From the NCBI GenBank assembly GCA_900642245.1, contig CAAAJI010000183.1, positions 1-15,271 on the forward strand: 15,271 bases of DNA, written 5' to 3'. This document shows, in pieces, positions 1 to 7,394 of the stretch. Position numbers and translations under genes: made by a program. The DNA comes from Fragilaria radians (taxonomy: Eukaryota > Bacillariophyta > Fragilariophyceae > Fragilariales > Fragilariaceae). The notes beneath the pieces were generated by a model, which was not told where the DNA came from, did not search any database, and worked only from the letters and a program-made list of their open reading frames with translations. Position 1 is the stretch's first letter; the number at the start of each line of letters is the position of its first letter.

Positions 1-744
1 CCAAGATTTAAAATTGTAAGACCAAATGATGAGATTGATGGAGTCAATGCGATGATGCAGTCAAAATACAGGTCCGGTGTGGGGATGCTTCTATATCTAA
101 TTAAGCATTCTCGTCCAGATATTGCAAATGTTGTGAGAAAATTATCAAAGTGTATGGACAGCGCAACAATGGCTGCATACAAGGAAATGCTGAGAGTCAC
201 AAAGTTTGTATTAGATACTGAGTCATATGGTTTGAAGATTGAACCAAAGGCAAGTGATGAGAATTGGGATTTGGTTGTCTACAGTGACAGCGATTGGGCT
301 GGCGATACGGAAAATTGAATCAGTATTACAGGATTTATCATCTATCTATTGGGTGTGCCTATTTGCTTGAGATCAAAGGGACAAAAAGGAGTAACCCTTT
401 CCAGCAGTGAAGCTGAGTATGTGGCTATGTCAGAAGCAGTAAAAGAGATCAGATTTGTGTATTATCTTCTTGAAAGTCTGGGTATTTCTGTGAAACTACC
501 AATAATTGTGAGGATAGATAACATTGGAGCAATTTTCATGGCAGAGAATGCATCTTCAGGAGTTCGCACCAGGCATATTGATACGAGGTATCATTTTATT
601 CGAGAACACATTGAGGATGGTTTTATTCAGATGGTATTTGTCAGGACAAGTGACAACGATGCAGATATATTCACCAAGAACGTAAATAAAGAAACCTATG
701 AGAAACATATTGTGAAGTTTTTGTGCAATGAAGTCAGGCATTGA
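1..744 (+). pseudogene. Ty1/copia retrotransposon pol, C-terminal RT/RNase H part, one in-frame stop
   Basis: Frame 1 is open from the first base of the window to the TGA at 742-744 except for one TGA at 316-318. The translation before the stop has the copia end of reverse transcriptase and start of RNase H (LLYLIKHSRPDIANVV, then YSDSDWAGD). After the stop, in the same frame, come the other RNase H signatures: SSSEAEY (Glu at 409-411), RIDNIGAIFMAEN (Asp at 517-519) and TRHIDTRYHFIREHIEDG, then the usual ADIFTKNV tail. The acidic RNase H residues are therefore present but split by the stop. At this position such proteins usually carry a basic residue, so a CGA to TGA change is likely (inference). 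Gag, protease, integrase and most of RT lie off the window to the left. The KHSRPDI wording recalls diatom CoDi-type elements (from memory, not searched). Strictly defective unless the stop is read through. Confidence 0.9.
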
Positions 745-756
745 ATAGAGCATGAC

Positions 757-764
757 AGGAAGGG
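757..764 (+). other. Probable polypurine tract of the copia element
   Basis: The purine run AGGAAGGG lies 12 bases after the pol stop and immediately before a TGTT that would begin the 3' LTR. This is the standard place for the plus-strand primer of LTR elements. It is short, so the call rests mainly on position. Confidence 0.5.
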
Positions 765-927
765 TGTTAAAGTGTGTGTCATTTTATTCAATAAGTCTTG
801 AATTTAAGTGGAAACTATATCTGAAGATAGTTTAATGTAGTGTGAAACATGTGGAAGTGTTCAGCGATTAAAGGCAAGTAACTATTGACAATTAGCGGTG
901 ATAACCCGGAGTCTAGAATAGCCAACA
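765..927 (+). repeat. Probable 3' LTR of the copia element
   Basis: The stretch begins TGTTAAAGTG directly after the purine tract and reaches TAGCCAACA, giving the TG...CA ends (TGTT/AACA) typical of copia LTRs. It would be 163 bp, on the short side for the group. A 7-bp stem (AAACTAT at 812-818, ATAGTTT at 827-833) lies inside. The 5' LTR is outside the window, so the right edge cannot be confirmed; another AACA near 974 is a possible alternative end. A target duplication cannot be tested for the same reason. Confidence 0.5.
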
Positions 928-1532
928 GTCTTTAATTTTAATCTAAATTACAATTTATGTGAAGAGGACTTTGCAACATTGGCTAACCACTCCCTCTTAT
1001 TTTGACACTTGTCTTGTCATTTGAAAGGCTGCTGCCATTTCAAATCCTTGAGCACCTTCAAATATTTTTACAAATGATGAATCACTTGGGCAATTACTTT
1101 TAAATCATCAAATTTAAGGTGAATAACAAACTGGTTTGTCACTCTTTTGAATTTCAAAGCTCTTGCAATTATGTTTCCCTTTCAACTTTCCTCCTGTCTT
1201 TGCTTTCATTACACTGGCCATGGTGACGTACAAGCGTATCAATTAGGGGCTTTCTGTGACGTTGCACAAACAAAGATAGTTGAATGTATGGTACCAAAGC
1301 AACTGCACTATTCCACTAATCATAAAATAACAAATACTTGAGGTCGTATATGACAACTGAATCATATACAGACTCTATTGTGAAAAAAGTCCGTTTCCCT
1401 CCAATTTGAAGTATCATAGTCCGGATGCACACAGAATATGCCCTGGCTCATGCTGTGTCAATTTGAAAATCAGTCTGAAGAATATGTGATCCTAACCCTA
1501 ATCCGCACTTTTTCTATGTCCCAATATCTCAA
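928..1532. other. Intergenic spacer upstream of the dehydrogenase
   Basis: No convincing gene is seen. The only open frame of any size (1147-1341, +) has no recognisable motif or counterpart. A small 8-bp inverted repeat (ATTTGAAA/TTTCAAAT) falls near 1020-1045. The right end must contain the promoter and 5' leader of the dehydrogenase, but I recognise no TATA box or initiator with confidence. Confidence 0.5.
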
Positions 1533-2660
1533 ATGGATAACCTCACGCAACCACATACTCGTTTATGGCAAAGGTTAGTAAATCAGAAACCAACTACTAA
1601 AATAAAATATGCTTCGGAAAATATATTTTGTCTTGTTTCTAAAGCTCACCTTCACTCTTCTTTGTACCAGAATGCCATGATTTCCCCCACAAGATACATA
1701 CCAAATGTATTAATTCTGGCAGCGACAAGATTGGAAGATTATCGTACAATTTTGGCTACCATGAGCGACATTATTCCAAAAGAGAACGTCTATTTCTCGG
1801 ACCGCTCGGATGACTATCAACTTGCTCAGCGTTGTCCTGTCTGGTTTGGGATACCGTCCTTAGTAGCACCTCTATTAAAGCATTGTGAGACTACAGGATC
1901 AACACCTGAATGGGTTCAAAGTATGTGGGCTGGTGTCGAGCCGTTAGTAATGGAGGGCATGCCCACATCGTATCGACTTACCAACATGAGGGGGATTTTT
2001 AATGATGCGATTGCTGAATATGTGTTGGGCCATATCCTAAGTCATGCATTACATATTCGACAACATATCCAGAAAACAGAAGGACGGCAATGGAACAATC
2101 ATTTACTACCCCGACGCATTGGAGGTGGAAACACAGTTGTAGCCATTTTAGGTGTAGGCGAAATCGGATCGACAGTTGCACGTGTATGTCAACAAATGGG
2201 CATGAAAGTATATGGATATACCCGTTCGTCGGAGGGTTGTCCTTATGTTGATCGATATTTTCACACTTCTCTTGAAAGTATGGCACCTGATGTGGACTAT
2301 TGGGTCAACGTTATGCCAAATACTCCCCAAACAACAAATATTCTTCATAAGGGCGTCTTTGAATCTATGAGGCAGGGAACTGTCATTATTAATGTAGGCA
2401 GAGGGTCTGCCATTGTGGAGGAGGACTTATATCAGGCACTAGAATCAGGAAAAGTGGACACTGCCATACTTGATGTCTTTCGTAATGAACCACTACCATT
2501 AGATTCCAAATTATGGTCACATCCTAAGGTCATAATAACATCTCACACAGCAGCACCAACCGAGCCAAGTGATGCAGTCTCAATCTTTGTTGACAACTAT
2601 CAACGATTTTGTGCAAATTTGCCTTTGCGTTTCCAAGTTGATTTTCAACGTGGATATTAA
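1533..2660 (+). CDS. D-isomer-specific 2-hydroxyacid dehydrogenase, GhrA (glyoxylate/hydroxypyruvate reductase) type
   Basis: A 375-residue intact intronless protein. It should reduce a 2-oxoacid (glyoxylate, hydroxypyruvate or similar) to the D-2-hydroxyacid with NAD(P)H. The nucleotide-binding motif GVGEIG is at residues 207-212. Basic/polar residues after the second strand (YTRSS, 229-233) favour NADPH. The catalytic trio is in place: Arg290 in NVGRGSAIVEEDL, Glu319 in DVFRNEP and His338 in ITSHTAAPT. The GhrA-like stretches QSMWAGVEPLV (129-139) and DSKLWSHPKV (324-333) separate it from plain phosphoglycerate dehydrogenases. The ATG at 1533 is used. It gives a roughly 55-residue extension before the first Rossmann-like strand (NVLILAAT, 58-65), which might be a targeting sequence, though it has no clear signal or transit pattern. 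Met49 is an alternative start. Substrate is not deducible. It converges on the TRW gene, and a decayed copy lies at 8170-8745. Confidence 0.9.
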   Translation: MDNLTQPHTRLWQRLVNQKPTTKIKYASENIFCLVSKAHLHSSLYQNAMISPTRYIPNVLILAATRLEDYRTILATMSDIIPKENVYFSDRSDDYQLAQRCPVWFGIPSLVAPLLKHCETTGSTPEWVQSMWAGVEPLVMEGMPTSYRLTNMRGIFNDAIAEYVLGHILSHALHIRQHIQKTEGRQWNNHLLPRRIGGGNTVVAILGVGEIGSTVARVCQQMGMKVYGYTRSSEGCPYVDRYFHTSLESMAPDVDYWVNVMPNTPQTTNILHKGVFESMRQGTVIINVGRGSAIVEEDLYQALESGKVDTAILDVFRNEPLPLDSKLWSHPKVIITSHTAAPTEPSDAVSIFVDNYQRFCANLPLRFQVDFQRGY

Positions 2661-3628
2661 TGCTATTATTCGTAAAAAGTATACAAACAATATTTAATCC
2701 CTTTTCAGGTAAGGAGATGCCTTCTTTATATTCATTCAATAAATGTCTCAGGATTCATTCAAAATTGGAATGTATGTCTAGAGCGTAACATTCCAGTTAG
2801 CAATTTTTTCGAAAACCTTTTAAGGGTCAATGATGTTTCACGTCATCATTCGATTTGCATGAGTCTCCATTTAATCATTGTCAGAAAGTACATTCATCGA
2901 CAAAAACTGTATTCAATCTGTGTTTGCTATGTTGGCCTACATAGCATCTGGTTTGGTTACTTAACGAATATTTTGAGTTAACTCTCTTTCCATCTTCAGT
3001 CTGGATTGATGATAGTTATCCAAATTAAACAAGCTTTTAGTGAGTTTGAACAATTTTGATCATATTGTGATCAAGCAGTTAATATAGTTCCCTTTGCTTG
3101 AATTATTAGTAGTTGCTTTAGGGGCTAACCAATAAACTAACTTTTTTGCTTCTGTTGCAAAATCAAATGCATTTTTCCTAGGATTCCTTAATCTTCACAT
3201 CCTTCTTTTTCTGCTTGGATCCAGTATCATCTTGAAAGGATGACGTGAAACATGTTCAAGGGTCATGATTAAGTATTGAGACCTTGGAATAAAATTCCGT
3301 GATAAGTTGGGATCTAACAACAAAGCTCCCATTTAGTACCTTCATCAAGCATACTAACATTTTCCATTAAACAGGTAAATAGTCAAAGTACACAACGGTT
3401 TTTGGAGCGCAAAAACGATTTAGATAGTGGGAACTTTTTGTTGTACTTATTTCATATACAATCATATTTCCATATATTCGTTAGGAGTACAAATGGTACG
3501 GGCACTTAGACCCTACAGGTTATTTAAACCATAATATAGAATTCTAGCTTGACTTCATTAGTCACTAGATGTGCATACGGTTAGATTTGACAGCGCTGTC
3601 AACTCTCATAGTCATGCACCGTCAGATG
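2661..3628. other. Intergenic spacer between convergent dehydrogenase and TRW gene
   Basis: No gene is supported. From about 3327 to 3628 the sequence is alignable with 11296-11661, the spacer beyond the second TRW copy, so this part belongs to the duplicated block. Shared landmarks include an AAACAGGT motif and GACTTCATT followed by a GCATA..TTTGACA stretch. The left part (2661-3326) has no visible counterpart. It should hold the 3' ends and poly(A) signals of both flanking genes; ATTCAATAAATG near 2736-2747 could serve the dehydrogenase. Confidence 0.5.
2833..3253. repeat. Possible 421-bp foldback bounded by 15-bp inverted repeats
   Basis: ATGTTTCACGTCATC (2833-2847) recurs as its exact reverse complement at 3239-3253. 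AAGGGTCA also occurs close to both arms (about 2822 and 3259). The shape fits a small non-autonomous terminal-inverted-repeat element sitting 3' of the dehydrogenase. No clean target duplication is visible, so chance or another origin is possible. Confidence 0.3.
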
Positions 3629-5062
3629 TCATGGAACTTGCGCCCTTGTCGGATCAAGGAGATACGAGACTGCTGACACTTGAACTGGGGACTGATAATG
3701 TGATGCCAGGAAATATTTCACACAGGCTTGGAATGATTCTCGCTCAGATGCTGGGATTACCATCCAGTATCCATCACGTTTAAACCTGGGTAGTGTCATC
3801 ATTCCTGTCCATCGATCTTTCAGTGCTTGACAATTGGATGATGAAACCTTTGCCGCCAAGCAGTGGTTGCATACCTGGAAACTTTCTGTTACATTGCATT
3901 GGACAAGCAATCGCGCCAATTCCCATATTTCCGGAGATAAAGGATGTGTGTTTGAGAATGACTCATATTGAGAAGATCCGACCATTTCGTCATCTAGTAG
4001 TTGATTCAGGCTTTCAGATTCATTGCCATGTTGCTTCAGGTGACATCTCATGCACTGATCGAGTGGCATAAATGTATCATTTGAGTCGACATTTACAATT
4101 ATGGGTGGATATATTCCAACTTGGTTGAGCTTCTCGAAGTAGATAATAGGTTCATCTTTCGGTCTAAGTGATGCCATGTGTTTGCCTTGTTCAGAGTTAA
4201 CCGCTACATCGTCAATCCCATTTGCTTTAGAATCTAAATGATTCAAATCTGAATTTGAAGCATCCTTGATTGAATATTGATGTGACACATTTCGGCCATG
4301 TTTTACTTCATTTCCTATCTTTCTTTGTACCTCATTGCAAAAAGCATTGAAGAGTGCTCTCAAATGTGGTGGAATTGCATGACAAAAGCCATACTTCTGT
4401 ATGGTTGAAAGCGATGACTTTTCCTTCCAAAAGGATTGCAGTTGGACTGAACTTTTGTTTGTAATGAATGTATTCAAATGTGTCATGAAATCACCTTTCC
4501 CATGTGAAGCCTTGAGACGAGATTTTGCGACGAAAAACCCCAATTCCTTCAACTTTCGAGAAAGCTTGGGGGTGTATGGCACATGAACTCCTTTGCCGCT
4601 GAGTAAACTGTCTCGATATTCTTGGAAAATCACTCGTTGTTTCGGTGGTACAATTCGAATGTAGTTCTTCAAATGAATCTTGTTCGATGCTCCTGCTTGT
4701 TCTTGCTTTTCCTTCCAAATCAATTGTAGCTCATCAGATCCAATGGCTAAGACCATTTCGTTGACTTCGACTTTTCTTAACTTTTGGCTGCATGGATTAT
4801 TTGATTTAGTGTAGTGACATTTGGCAACGACTTCAGCAAGCTCCTTCCAGAGTGGATCCAAACACGTTTTTGTCTTCTGTTCTACATGCGCGTACGCGTC
4901 TTCGATAATTTGTTTCTGTTCCAATGTTTCGATACTTTCCTTCATTGTCTGTTCGACTTGGCTTGTATTGGGAAACGCAAAAGTGAACAAATCGCTATGA
5001 TCAGTTAGCATCAATTGTGCCGAGCTTTTGACAAGCAAATGTCGTGTTATAGAAGTGCTCAT
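3629..5062 (-). CDS. TRW protein copy 1: unrecognised family, three degenerate W/P repeats (intact)
   Basis: A 477-residue protein whose family I do not recognise. The ATG at 5060-5062 is the first ATG in the open frame; the equivalent codon is also the only usable ATG in the second copy. The body holds three divergent copies of one unit: A about 71-152, B about 170-245, C about 380-452. Each has an (L/W)-x-E-L-(x)3-V-(A/x)-(K/Q)-(C/S) opening, a central tryptophan (WKEK at 116-119 and 212-215, RW at 417-418) and a late aromatic-x-x-(I/V)-P-(P/A)-x-x-R-x-x-F segment (IVPPKQRVIF, AIPPHLRALF, VIPASERESF). Between B and C is a polar linker (250-330) and a Cys/His cluster: C337, C340, H341, H345, then C398, H400, C401, C411. 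This is zinc-site-like but does not match a finger I know. No signal peptide or membrane segment is seen. The gene ends in TGA, with a DNA transposon 247 bases upstream of its start. Confidence 0.8.
   Translation of the reverse strand: MSTSITRHLLVKSSAQLMLTDHSDLFTFAFPNTSQVEQTMKESIETLEQKQIIEDAYAHVEQKTKTCLDPLWKELAEVVAKCHYTKSNNPCSQKLRKVEVNEMVLAIGSDELQLIWKEKQEQAGASNKIHLKNYIRIVPPKQRVIFQEYRDSLLSGKGVHVPYTPKLSRKLKELGFFVAKSRLKASHGKGDFMTHLNTFITNKSSVQLQSFWKEKSSLSTIQKYGFCHAIPPHLRALFNAFCNEVQRKIGNEVKHGRNVSHQYSIKDASNSDLNHLDSKANGIDDVAVNSEQGKHMASLRPKDEPIIYFEKLNQVGIYPPIIVNVDSNDTFMPLDQCMRCHLKQHGNESESLNQLLDDEMVGSSQYESFSNTHPLSPEIWELARLLVQCNVTESFQVCNHCLAAKVSSSNCQALKDRWTGMMTLPRFKRDGYWMVIPASERESFQACVKYFLASHYQSPVQVSAVSYLLDPTRAQVP
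4701..5001. repeat. 301-bp tract identical to 12731-13031
   Basis: Direct reading of both copies of the TRW gene shows no mismatch across 301 bases. By contrast I count about 31 mismatches in the 320 bases to the left (4381-4700) and 7 in about 75 to the right. The tract encodes residues about 21-120, the N-terminus and most of repeat A. Synonymous sites are identical too, which fits gene conversion between the copies. Confidence 0.9.
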
Positions 5063-5306
5063 CCGAATTTCGATTAAGGAAAATGACCGAGCGTTAATTG
5101 AAAATGGATTCACTTTTCCATTGAACAGAGAATACAGAATTTCAGGAACGCCTCTCTGGTTGCAAGGATTCCACAAAGTAATCGTAAAAATTGGTTTTCA
5201 TTCTAAGTATTTTGAGGAAATCTATTTAGAGGTCACTTTCTCTGATTTACCGTTATCCGAGGAAGAGAAGTCCGTTATCTACCGACTCCAAACTTCCCCA
5301 AAAAGA
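5063..5306. other. 5' flank and probable promoter of TRW copy 1
   Basis: This 244-bp gap separates the TRW start from the transposon. About the first 140 bases still align with 13093-13236, the same region of copy 2, so the duplicated block includes promoter sequence. The shared part contains CGCCTC and an AGTAATCGT(A/G)AAA stretch. The reading frame stays open into it without an ATG. From about 5205 to 5306 no counterpart is seen. Confidence 0.5.
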
Positions 5307-5308
5307 TA

Positions 5309-5329
5309 CCGTAGATGACAGAATAAAGC
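5309..5329 (+). repeat. Left terminal inverted repeat of the DNA transposon
   Basis: The 21 bases here are the exact reverse complement of 6791-6811. The repeat begins CCGTAGATGACAG and is preceded by the target dinucleotide TA. Confidence 0.95.
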
Positions 5330-5393
5330 ATGTTGGAAGTACGCCATATGATGTTGTCATTTTTGTCATTGAAAAGCTCTTAATTATGCATTC

Positions 5394-5516
5394 TTCAAAA
5401 ATACATTTAATTTTGTCATCATTATCACTAATGTTTCAAAAATGCGATTAATTTTGTCATTGTCATCAACAACTCTTGAAAGAAGCATTTAACTTTGTTT
5501 TCATACGTATTTATGT
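5394..5516. repeat. Three 41-bp subterminal tandem repeats in the DNA transposon
   Basis: Units start at 5394, 5435 and 5476, each beginning TTCAAAAAT, TTCAAAAAT or TTGAAAGAA and containing a (T)TTAATTTTGTCAT-like core; the third is most diverged. Period 41 is not a multiple of three, although the transposase reading runs through the second and third units, so the repeat is a DNA-level feature. Subterminal tandem repeats in such elements are often transposase-binding sites (inference). Confidence 0.65.
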
Positions 5517-6672
5517 TATCTTCTATACCATATAGTAATTTTCTCATTGTGGGATGTAGGAAATACCATTCCTTTCGCCAATATTTCGATAAAATTTTTG
5601 GCAACAAGGAACAATGTATTCCATTTTCTGAAAGACTGCTTAAATGGTAGTGAAATGGATGCATATCACTTGACCAAGGATTCAAACCAAACGTATCAAA
5701 CGAATTTTGAATATACCTTTCACCAGTATTATTCTGCATGTTAATCGAATAATATGCAGCTTCCACAATACCAACGAGTTCTTCACGAGACACAGAAACT
5801 TGGTTTCCGGCCACAAATGGTTCGTTCTTAAGTCGATCTGCCATCAGAAGTTTGTATTGTAAGCGAATGGCCTTCTTCAAAGGCTTATTTATTACCACAT
5901 CAGGAGGCTCATATACAGCAGTTAAACCAGCATCAACAAAATCCACAATAATCTTTGGTGTGCTTGTTTCGTTGCTCTGCGTAATATAATCTACCACCTT
6001 TTCAGAGTAATGGCTACTAGCTTTATCCCATATTGGACCGATTACCCTTTTAGTGGGGTACAGCTTGCGCAACAATTCCGAGTAGATGATGACTGTTGAA
6101 GATGTCTGCAGTGATTTTCAGTAAAAAGCACAGTAGATGTATTGTACCCACTCCATTCTCTAAAAATGATAAATGGTGTAGTCAATGCCAAATCCATCGA
6201 AACCATTAAAGTGCATCCGTCAAGCTGTACCAACATGTTTCACACCTCGTGGAACCAATAAGTTGTCATCCTTTTCGTGAAACTTCAAGAAAGTTTCATC
6301 AGCAGCCAATACGACTTCAACCTTTTCTTTCAAAAATAGCGTTCTGACTCGCTCTGCACCGACTAGAGCAAGTTCCTTCCAGTTATCAGGAACTTTTTGA
6401 GCAATGGACGATTGTCGTGTTGTAAAATTGATTGCTTTTAAAGTTCTTTCAATAAATTTGTGCATACTGTTTGGATAATTCTTAGACTTCAATACATTTG
6501 AATTAAAATCATATTGTAGGCTGCTATATTTTCCGATAATAGATTCATAAAAAAGATGTTTTTGACAATGGATTACCAGATTCCCACCTCGACTGCACCA
6601 ATTCGCGTACGAAAAATGTGTGATGACGAGTGCTCCTGTTGATGTTACCAGTATCGGTAAGTTCGTGGTCAT
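5428..6672 (-). pseudogene. DDE_1-type transposase, two frameshifts
   Basis: Three overlapping minus-strand readings make up one gene: 6672-6220, then 6236-6042 in another frame, then the first frame again to the TAG at 5428. The first part has an INFTTRQSSIAQKVPDNWKE segment typical of pogo/CENP-B-like transposases, then the first catalytic Asp in AADETFLKFHE and the GVKHVGTA strand. The second part gives CTLMVSMD and TVLFTEN. The third gives the second Asp in IWDKASSHY and the third in EPPDVVINKPLK, so all three DDD residues are present. Shifts fall near 6222 and near 6110-6120, and some residues between strands seem deleted. The usual full N-terminal DNA-binding region is short or unrecognisable. 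No enzyme can come from this copy without frame correction. Confidence 0.85.
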
Positions 6673-6790
6673 CGGAATTTATGGTTTTAATGCTAGTACT
6701 TATGTCATCCATAAATTTCTAATTCAATTAAAATTGCTTAGGTTTCATTTTTCGCTTAAAAAAACAAAAAAAATGCCTATTTTGTCCGAG

Positions 6791-6811
6791 GCTTTATTCT
6801 GTCATCTACGG
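6791..6811 (-). repeat. Right terminal inverted repeat of the DNA transposon
   Basis: Exact reverse complement of 5309-5329, followed by TA at 6812-6813. Confidence 0.95.
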
Positions 6812-6813
6812 TA

Positions 6814-7033
6814 CATTTTACAAGTCAAGAAAAGCAATCACGGTGTGATAAAAACAAAAACTTAGGGCAAAAATTAGCCTGCCGCAAATACAATAACAAC
6901 AGTTTTATTCCCTAACTTATTTCCGGGTTCTTTTGCCGTTGACCATCTGCGTGTTTTGCTTCGGGTGCTTGGTTTAGCCTGCCACGAATGGAAATTTCAA
7001 TATTTTGCCAATTTTTGCGCAGCAAAAGACATT
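6814..7033. other. Spacer to the right of the DNA transposon
   Basis: No gene seen. Less AT-rich than the surrounding spacer. TTAGCCTGCC occurs twice exactly 100 bases apart (6874 and 6974), each followed by a similar short stretch, which may be debris of another element. Confidence 0.4.
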
Positions 7034-7394
7034 TTAAGCCACATGTCGGATCGAGAATTGCGCCCCGTAGCACCTCCACAAAATTGATGGTATATAACTC
7101 CCTTTTTCATGAGTGAGAAAGGTGGACCACCAGGGAGACTCAGTCTTGTGTCTTCTTTCAAAAGTGGTCCACCTTTTCTTGATAGCGCGGATGCCAGAGA
7201 CCCTCCAACAATGCCACAAAGTCAAGCCTGCAATGGCTTTCATCATTTGAAATCTCATTTTCCGAGTCATCAGAGGTGGTTTCCGGTTCAGTTGAACTAT
7301 CAACCACTAACCAAATAACTCGTAAGAACGAGATATCCTCTAAAAAGGGTAGAAGAAGGAGGGAGTGCAACAGGTTAGTGATAGAATTAAGCAT
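7034..7394 (-). pseudogene. Possible Harbinger-like transposase fragment, frameshifted
   Basis: Two overlapping minus-strand frames read as one broken protein. 7394-7158 gives an acidic leader (TSDDSENEISNDES) and LLEGLWHPRYQEKVDHF before a stop; the next frame continues as RRHKTESPWWSTFLTHEKG. An acidic N-terminus, then a short RY..K/R stretch and S-x-WW-x-x-FL, resembles the beginning of plant-transposon/Harbinger nucleases (from memory). No catalytic region follows. It could instead be a relic of an unrelated host gene, so treat the family name as tentative. Confidence 0.3.
7118..7176. repeat. 13-bp perfect inverted repeat with 33-nt loop
   Basis: AAAGGTGGACCAC (7118-7130) pairs exactly with GTGGTCCACCTTT (7164-7176). 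It lies inside the putative transposase fragment. Extending outward gives more pairing with one bulged base. Confidence 0.7.

Larger units (their letters stand above)
5309..6811 (-). mobile_element. Pogo/Tigger-like (Tc1/mariner superfamily) DNA transposon, complete ends, inactive
   Basis: A 1,503-bp element bounded by perfect 21-bp terminal inverted repeats (5309-5329 and 6791-6811) starting CCGTAGATGACAG. Each end abuts TA (5307-5308 and 6812-6813), as expected for TA target-site duplication in this superfamily. It carries one minus-strand transposase reading disrupted by frameshifts. The left subterminal region holds three 41-bp tandem repeats. The intact ends suggest it could be moved only if a related transposase is supplied elsewhere. 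It lies just upstream of TRW copy 1; copy 2 has no such element. Confidence 0.9.

Noticed and set aside
1147..1341. A 64-codon plus-strand frame upstream of the dehydrogenase
   Set aside because: No recognisable motif, and no counterpart in the duplicated arm; the first codon is not ATG. Likely chance.
4814..5008. A 64-codon plus-strand frame identical in protein at 12844-13038, looking like a conserved small gene
   Set aside because: It is antisense to TRW and lies almost wholly inside the 301-bp identical DNA tract, so identity is automatic. No motif supports coding on this strand.
5063..5176. A 515-residue TRW protein starting at 5176
   Set aside because: The codon there is TTG, no ATG occurs before 5062, and copy 2 has only the ATG equivalent to 5062.
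6042..6236. Introns joining the three transposase frames
   Set aside because: The frames overlap by a few bases with no room for an intron and no GT-AG pair needed; protein similarity appears to run across both joints. Frameshifts explain it.
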